DNA of 64,000 nt from the NCBI GenBank assembly GCA_964404295.1, contig CAYOJM010000073.1, forward strand, positions 6,514 through 70,513. The letters are read 5' to 3'. This document shows positions 58,857 through 64,000 of the stretch, piece after piece. The notes under the pieces were generated by a model. That model saw nothing but the letters and a program-made list of their open reading frames with translations. It had not been told where the DNA came from and did not search any database. The stretch is from Thiolapillus sp964404295 (lineage in GTDB: Bacteria > Pseudomonadota > Gammaproteobacteria > Chromatiales > Chromatiaceae). Within the stretch, counting starts at the first letter, position 1. Every line of letters begins with the position of its first letter. A program made the translations under genes and the position numbers.

Positions 58857-58966
58857 TCCGTCTGCCGTATCAGCCCGTCGCCGCGCCAACTGCGGTATCA
58901 TCTTCCCGTTTGACCGGAGCCCCCAGCTTGGGCTCCCCGTCCCTAATGTGCAAGGTTTTTCCGTAA

Positions 58967-61765
58967 ATGTTCAACAAGATAGCCAAAAAGATCTTCGGCA
59001 GCCGCAACGACCGGCTGATCAAAGCCATGTCCAGGGAGGTCGAGAAGATCAACGCCCTGGAGCCGAAGATGCAGGCCCTTTCCGACGAGGCACTGAGGGC
59101 CAAAACCGATGAGTTCAAGGCTCGCTTGGCCGAAGGGGCTTCCCTCGACGACCTGCTGGTGGAGGCCTTCGCCGTGGTGCGCGAGGCCAGCCGGCGGGTG
59201 TTGGGCATGCGCCATTTCGATGTCCAGCTCATCGGCGGTATGGTGTTGCACCAGGGCAAGATCGCCGAGATGCGCACCGGCGAGGGCAAGACCCTGGTGG
59301 CCACTTTGGCGGTCTATCTCAACGCCTTGGAGGGCAAGGGCGTCCACGTGGTGACGGTGAACGATTATCTCGCCCGACGCGACGCCGCCTGGATGGGCAA
59401 GCTCTATCACTTCTTGGGGCTCTCGACCGGCGTCATCAACTCATCCGGGGGGTTGGGGCCGGATTCGAGCTCTTACCTTTTCGATCCTGACTACGATGGA
59501 GACGGAGAAGGTCACCGTTTCCTGCGCAATGTGCCTCGCAAGGCGGCCTATGCCGCCGACATCACCTACGGCACCAATAACGAATTCGGATTCGACTATC
59601 TACGCGACAACATGGCCTTCGAGGCGGAGCAGCGGGTTCAGCGGCCGCTCCATTACGCCGTGGTGGACGAGGTGGACTCCATCCTCATCGACGAGGCGCG
59701 CACGCCACTGATCATCTCCGGTCCGGCCGAGGACAGCTCGGAGCTTTACAAGAAGGTCAACGAGATCCCGCCGAAACTCACGCGCCAGGAGCCCATCGTC
59801 AATGCCGAAGGCAAGCCCGATTACGGCCCCGGCGACTACGCCGTGGATGAAAAGCACAAACAGGTGTTCCTGAGCGACGAGGGCCACGAGAAGGTGGAGC
59901 GGATGCTCACCGAAATGGGGCTGTTGCCGGAAGGGAGCAGCCTCTACGATCCCGCCAACATCATGCTCATGCACCACGTAATGGCGGCGCTGCGCGCTCA
60001 TGTGCTGTTCCAGAGGAACGTGGATTACATCGTGCGCGACGGTCAGGTGATCATCGTGGACGAGTTCACCGGTCGCACCATGCCGGGACGGCGCTGGTCG
60101 GAGGGGTTGCACCAGGCGGTGGAAGCCAAGGAAGGGGTGCCCATCCAGCAGGAGAACCAGACCCTCGCTTCCATCACCTTCCAGAACTATTTCCGGTTGT
60201 ACGACAAGCTGGCGGGCATGACCGGCACCGCCGATACGGAAGCCTACGAGTTCCAGCAGATCTATGGGTTGGAAGTGGTGGTCATCCCCACCAACAAGCC
60301 CATGATCCGAGAGGACCAAACCGATTTGGTCTATCTGACCCAGAAGGAGAAGTTCAAGGCCATCATCGAAGACATCCGCGATTGCGTCCGCCGTGGGCAG
60401 CCGGTGCTGGTGGGCACCGCCTCCATCGAGGTGTCGGAGATGCTTTCGGAGCTGCTCAAGAAAGAAGGCATCGAGCACCAGGTGCTCAACGCCAAACATC
60501 ACGAGCGGGAAGCGCGCATCGTGGCCGAAGCGGGCAAGCCGGGCGCGGTGACCATCGCCACCAACATGGCCGGCCGCGGCACCGACATCGTCCTCGGCGG
60601 CAATTTGGAGATGGAGCTGGAGGACCTGGGACCCGACGCCACCGAGGAGCAGAAGGAGGCGCTGCGCAAGGATTGGGAGGCGCGCCATCGCAAGGTGATC
60701 GAGGCAGGCGGCCTGCGCGTCATTGGAACCGAGCGTCATGAGTCGCGGCGGATCGACAACCAGCTGCGCGGCCGGTCGGGCCGGCAGGGCGATCCCGGCT
60801 CCAGCCGCTTCTATTTGTCGCTCGAAGACAATTTGATGCGCATCTTTGCTTCGGAAAAGGTCGGTGCGCTGATGCAGAAGCTGGGCATGAAAGAGGGCGA
60901 AGCCATCGAACACCCATGGGTCAACAAGGCCATAGAGAACGCCCAGCGCAAGGTGGAAGGGCGCAACTTCGATATCCGCAAGCAGCTCCTCGAATACGAC
61001 GATGTGGCCAATGACCAGCGCAAGGTGGTTTACGAGCAACGCAACGAGCTGATGGATTCGGACGACATTTCCGACACCATCGCCGACCTGCGCCACGACG
61101 TGCTCATGGAAACCATCGACCGTTACGTGCCGCCGCAAAGTTTGGAGGAGCAGTGGGACATTCCCGGCCTGGAGGAGGCCCTGCGGGAGCGTTTCGCCCT
61201 GGACCTGCCCATTCAACGGTGGCTGGACGAGGACGAGAATCTGCACGAAGAGACCTTGCGCGAAAAGATCCTCCAGGAGATGGAAGCACGTTACAAGGAA
61301 AAGGAGGCGCTCGTCGGTTCCGAGCAGATGCGCTATCTGGAGAAGGCGGTGATGCTCCAGACCCTGGATCAGCATTGGAAAGAGCACCTGGCGGCCATGG
61401 ATTATCTGCGCCAGGGGATCCATCTACGCGGCTTCGCTCAAAAGAATCCCAAGCAGGAGTACAAACGCGAGGCCTTCGAGATGTTCGCCGCCATGCTGGA
61501 GAACATCAAGCGCGAGGTGGTGGAGATTTTGTGCAAGTTCGAGATCCAACAGGCCCCTCCGTTGGAGATGGATGTGGAGCCCGCACAGTTCGAGTTTCGT
61601 CACGATGAATTCAAGGGCTTGGCCGAGGAAGCCCCTCGGGCCGAGCCGGCCGGGGAAACGCCGCCCAAGCCTTACGTGCGCGAGGGGCGTAAGGTGGGGC
61701 GCAACGAGCCTTGTCCCTGTGGTTCGGGCAAAAAATACAAGAAATGTTGCGGTCGTCTTCAATAG
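58967..61765 (+). CDS. secA: Preprotein translocase ATPase SecA
   Basis: A 932-residue Sec motor. Walker A in MRTGEGKTLVATL (about 102-114), NDYLARRDAAWM, GTNNEFGFDYLRDNM, Walker B VVDEVDSILIDEARTPLIISG, ATNMAGRGTDIVLGGN, TERHESRRIDNQLRGRSGRQGDPGSS (helicase motif VI) and a C-terminal zinc finger CPCGSGKKYKKCC that binds SecB and lipids. The length is normal (E. coli 901). The 110-bp leader has no visible secM-like gene. Confidence 0.97.
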   Translation: MFNKIAKKIFGSRNDRLIKAMSREVEKINALEPKMQALSDEALRAKTDEFKARLAEGASLDDLLVEAFAVVREASRRVLGMRHFDVQLIGGMVLHQGKIAEMRTGEGKTLVATLAVYLNALEGKGVHVVTVNDYLARRDAAWMGKLYHFLGLSTGVINSSGGLGPDSSSYLFDPDYDGDGEGHRFLRNVPRKAAYAADITYGTNNEFGFDYLRDNMAFEAEQRVQRPLHYAVVDEVDSILIDEARTPLIISGPAEDSSELYKKVNEIPPKLTRQEPIVNAEGKPDYGPGDYAVDEKHKQVFLSDEGHEKVERMLTEMGLLPEGSSLYDPANIMLMHHVMAALRAHVLFQRNVDYIVRDGQVIIVDEFTGRTMPGRRWSEGLHQAVEAKEGVPIQQENQTLASITFQNYFRLYDKLAGMTGTADTEAYEFQQIYGLEVVVIPTNKPMIREDQTDLVYLTQKEKFKAIIEDIRDCVRRGQPVLVGTASIEVSEMLSELLKKEGIEHQVLNAKHHEREARIVAEAGKPGAVTIATNMAGRGTDIVLGGNLEMELEDLGPDATEEQKEALRKDWEARHRKVIEAGGLRVIGTERHESRRIDNQLRGRSGRQGDPGSSRFYLSLEDNLMRIFASEKVGALMQKLGMKEGEAIEHPWVNKAIENAQRKVEGRNFDIRKQLLEYDDVANDQRKVVYEQRNELMDSDDISDTIADLRHDVLMETIDRYVPPQSLEEQWDIPGLEEALRERFALDLPIQRWLDEDENLHEETLREKILQEMEARYKEKEALVGSEQMRYLEKAVMLQTLDQHWKEHLAAMDYLRQGIHLRGFAQKNPKQEYKREAFEMFAAMLENIKREVVEILCKFEIQQAPPLEMDVEPAQFEFRHDEFKGLAEEAPRAEPAGETPPKPYVREGRKVGRNEPCPCGSGKKYKKCCGRLQ

Positions 61766-61779
61766 ACGCCGGTGATCGG

Positions 61780-62973
61780 ATGGTGAATGATCTGTCGTTC
61801 CACCCCGTCCCGGGTTTGCGGTTGGCGGCCGCGGCCGCGGGTATCCGTTACCGGGGGCGGGACGACCTGGTGTTGGTGGCGCTGCCGGAAGGCGCCACCG
61901 CTTCCGCCGTTTTCACCCGAAACGCCTTTTGCGCCGCGCCCGTGGTGGTGGCGCGGGAACACCTGGGCCGGGCACAGCCCCGTTATCTTCTCATCAATTC
62001 GGGCAACGCCAATGCGGGCACCGGCGCGTCCGGGCTCGACGCCTGTCGTGAAACCTGTCGTTTGACGGCTGCCGCCGGCGGCGTGCCGGTCGAACGGGTG
62101 TTGCCGTTTTCCACCGGGGTCATCGGCGAAGACCTGCCGGTGGCGCCTTTTGCCCGCACGCTGCCGCGGCTGTTCGAGACGCTGGACGAAAACGGATGGC
62201 CGGACGCCGCCCGCGCCATCATGACCACCGACACCGTGCCCAAGCTGGTCAGCCGCCGCGTGGAGATCGAGGGGCGCTGGATCACCGTCACCGGCATGGC
62301 CAAAGGTTCGGGCATGATCTGTCCCGACATGGCCACCATGCTCGCTTTCGTGGCCACCGATGCCCAGGTGCGCCCCGAGGTGCTGGATGTCATGTTGCGC
62401 CGGGCGGTGGCGCCCAGTTTCAACGCCATCACCGTGGATGGCGACACCTCCACCAACGATGCTTGCCTGCTGGCGGCCACCGGTGTGTCCGGCGTTCGGG
62501 TGGACGATTCGAATTCGGTTCTGGGTCGGGCGATCGCGGAGGTCTGCATGGTGCTGGCCGAGGCGATCGTGGCGGACGGAGAAGGGGCCACCAAGACGGT
62601 GGCGGTCGAGGTGGTGGAGGCGCGGGATACGGCGGAGGCCCGCCAGGTGGCCTACACCGTGGCCCACTCGCCGTTGGTCAAGACCGCCCTGTTCGCCTCC
62701 GACCCCAACTGGGGTCGAATTCTCGCCGCCGTCGGGCGCGCCGGCGTGGAGGGCCTGGAGATCGGCGGGGTGCGTATCTGGCTGGACGATTTGTGTATCG
62801 TGCGTGACGGCGGACGCGATCCGGCCTATACCGAAGCGGCGGGGCAACGGGTGGTCTCTCGTCGGCGTTTCACCATTCGCATCGCCCTGGGGCGTGGGTC
62901 GGCCGAGGCCCGGATCCTCACCTGTGATCTCTCTTTCGATTATGTGCGTATCAATGCGGAATACCGCACCTGA
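61780..62973 (+). CDS. argJ: Bifunctional ornithine acetyltransferase/N-acetylglutamate synthase
   Basis: A 397-residue self-cleaving enzyme of arginine synthesis. The cleavage and nucleophile site is KGSGMICPDMATMLAF, with Thr 186 as the N-terminal nucleophile of the beta chain. Other marks: LLINSGNANAGTG, STGVIGEDLP, ITVDGDTSTNDACLL, and SDPNWGRILAAVGRAG. ATG 61780 lies 14 bp after secA. The recycling (ArgJ) route can serve both steps 1 and 5 or only 5; which cannot be seen. Confidence 0.95.
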   Translation: MVNDLSFHPVPGLRLAAAAAGIRYRGRDDLVLVALPEGATASAVFTRNAFCAAPVVVAREHLGRAQPRYLLINSGNANAGTGASGLDACRETCRLTAAAGGVPVERVLPFSTGVIGEDLPVAPFARTLPRLFETLDENGWPDAARAIMTTDTVPKLVSRRVEIEGRWITVTGMAKGSGMICPDMATMLAFVATDAQVRPEVLDVMLRRAVAPSFNAITVDGDTSTNDACLLAATGVSGVRVDDSNSVLGRAIAEVCMVLAEAIVADGEGATKTVAVEVVEARDTAEARQVAYTVAHSPLVKTALFASDPNWGRILAAVGRAGVEGLEIGGVRIWLDDLCIVRDGGRDPAYTEAAGQRVVSRRRFTIRIALGRGSAEARILTCDLSFDYVRINAEYRT

Positions 62974-62982
62974 GGCCGGGGT

Positions 62983-63930
62983 GTGACGCGGATCGTGGAG
63001 GTGGCGGCCGGCGTCCTGGTGGATCGGGCCGGTCGCGTGCTGCTCGCGCGGCGTCCCGACCACGGCCATCAGGGGGGCTTGTGGGAGTTTCCCGGAGGCA
63101 AGCTCGAGCCCGGCGAAGATCCGGAAACGGCTCTGAAGCGGGAGCTGGACGAAGAACTGGGTATCGAGCCCCTTGAGTTCCGCCCTTTGATTCGCGTACC
63201 TCACCGCTATGCCGACCGCCATGTGGTGCTCCATGCCTGGCGAATCGAGCGTTGGCGGGGTGAGCCCCGGGGCAGGGAAGGTCAGCCGCTGGCTTGGGTG
63301 ACGTCGGACGAACTCGTTCGTCGTCCCATGCCGGCCGCCGATCGTCCCATCGTTGCCGCTTTACGCCTGCCCCCCCTCTATGCCATCACGCCTCCAGTCG
63401 TTGGGGACGAGGCGGCGTTTTTCCACGCGTTGCGGAATACCCTGGCGTCCGGGGTGCGTCTGGTCCAATTGCGTTGCTTCGATCTGGACGGCGTGAGCGC
63501 GGAGCGCCTGGTGGTTGGTGCCCGCCGCCTGTGTGAACGGCATGGGGCGCGGCTGCTGGCCAATGCCGCTTTGGGGTCGGTCGCTGCTTTGGCCCACGGG
63601 GTCCATCTTCCGGCGCGGTGGTTGGAAAGCGCCGCCGAATTCCGAAAAAAACTGCCGCCTTCCGCCTGGCTGGGCGCATCCTGTCACCATCGCCGTGAAT
63701 TGGAGGCGGCCGTTCGAAACGGGGTGGATTTCGCTGTGCTCTCGCCGGTGCAGCCGACGGCCAGCCATCCGCAAGCGCAGCCCTTGGGATGGGACATCTT
63801 CGCCCGTTGGACGGCTTCGGTCCCCTTGCCGGTGTATGCGCTGGGCGGCTTGGGCCGGAGCGACTTGACGTCGGCCTGGCGCCACGGCGCTCAGGGGATC
63901 GCCGCCATCCGGGGATTGTGGGACGGCTGA
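62983..63930 (+). CDS. Nudix hydrolase (MutT-like) fused to a ThiE-like domain
   Basis: The 315-residue fusion starts at GTG 62983 (GTG 62981 is out of frame). Residues 1-125 are a MutT domain with an intact Nudix box from G39 to I61 (GKLEPGED...RELDEELGI), expected to clean oxidised dGTP. Residues about 130-315 have the TIM-barrel layout of thiamine-phosphate synthase (YAITPP, LVQLRC, GVHLPARWL, SPVQPTASHP, PVYALGGL), but the substrate residues are changed: QLRDK is QLRCF and the NDR-type loop is LLANAA. So the second half probably lacks normal ThiE activity. This fusion is a known proteobacterial type next to argJ. Confidence 0.88.
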   Translation: MTRIVEVAAGVLVDRAGRVLLARRPDHGHQGGLWEFPGGKLEPGEDPETALKRELDEELGIEPLEFRPLIRVPHRYADRHVVLHAWRIERWRGEPRGREGQPLAWVTSDELVRRPMPAADRPIVAALRLPPLYAITPPVVGDEAAFFHALRNTLASGVRLVQLRCFDLDGVSAERLVVGARRLCERHGARLLANAALGSVAALAHGVHLPARWLESAAEFRKKLPPSAWLGASCHHRRELEAAVRNGVDFAVLSPVQPTASHPQAQPLGWDIFARWTASVPLPVYALGGLGRSDLTSAWRHGAQGIAAIRGLWDG

Positions 63931-64000
63931 ACGGAGCGTCCGGCGTGGCGTCCAAGACGAGTCGGTCGATCGTCCCTCCTTTTCGATAGGGAACCGAACC

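Noticed and set aside
59600..61423. 607-codon open frame antisense to secA
   Set aside because: Mirror frame of secA, low-complexity, no start signal.
1..64000. tRNA, rRNA, CRISPR arrays, insertion sequences or prophage genes
   Set aside because: Scanned by eye for T-loop signatures, repeat-spacer periodicity, transposase motifs and terminal repeats; none found. Short or degenerate cases could be missed without a covariance-model search.

Overview
The window is high-GC, densely coded chromosome from a gammaproteobacterium, most like the Chromatiales/Ectothiorhodospiraceae sulfur- or metal-oxidising autotrophs. That placement is inference from gene content: a proteobacterial phosphoribulokinase (Calvin cycle) beside an NhaD Na+/H+ antiporter, several c-type cytochromes with a complete System I maturation operon, and a gammaproteobacterial division/cell-wall (dcw) cluster followed by lpxC, DUF721, an M23 peptidase and secA. 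No mobile element, CRISPR array, tRNA or rRNA was seen. Nearly all of the window is core chromosome; the less ordinary part is about 5.8-15.8 kb.

Layout. 1-3.7 kb: 3' end of a gamma-glutamyltransferase gene, rpoZ, spoT, ubiC. 3.9-7.0 kb (minus): ABC-F ATPase yheS preceded by two similar small proteins, each with one membrane helix and a methionine-rich coiled coil. 7.1-9.7 kb: a cytochrome c (plus) convergent with rep helicase (minus). 9.8-14.4 kb (plus): LOG-family protein, DUF2782 protein, TRAP transporter DctQ and DctM with no DctP, a tetraheme NapC/NirT cytochrome and an exported ankyrin-repeat protein, closed by a terminator. 14.4-15.2 kb (minus): diheme cytochrome c4-like gene, followed by about 600 bp without a clear gene but with several dyads. 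15.8-22.8 kb: ccmABCDEFGHI, mostly overlapping. 22.8-26.6 kb: FAD oxidoreductase, POT peptide transporter, acyltransferase, SpoU methyltransferase. 26.6-32.8 kb: dxs, prk, nhaD, a DUF4139 protein. 32.8-38.0 kb: GlcD-like oxidase, SIS protein (diaA-like), yraN, lpoA, then divergent rsmI. 38.0-38.4 kb: RNase P RNA.

38.6-57.5 kb is an unbroken plus-strand dcw cluster (mraZ-rsmH-ftsL-ftsI-murE-murF-mraY-murD-ftsW-murG-murC-murB-ddl-ftsQ-ftsA-ftsZ-lpxC). It begins with a good sigma70 promoter and three 10-bp-spaced GTGGG-type repeats matching a MraZ operator. Genes from mraZ to ftsQ mostly overlap or abut; gaps appear only before murB, ftsZ and lpxC. 57.5-63.9 kb: DUF721 (minus), M23 peptidase, secA, argJ and a Nudix/ThiE-like fusion.

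How it works together: the ccm operon makes holocytochromes of the three cytochrome genes beside it; Prk and NhaD point to autotrophic growth with sodium/pH homeostasis; dcw, lpoA and the M23 protein build and remodel peptidoglycan, and lpxC starts lipid A synthesis. The best candidates for undescribed biology are the paired Met-rich membrane coiled-coil proteins (5817-6932) and the DctQM/NapC/ankyrin group (10834-14366). Neither shows enough to name a function.
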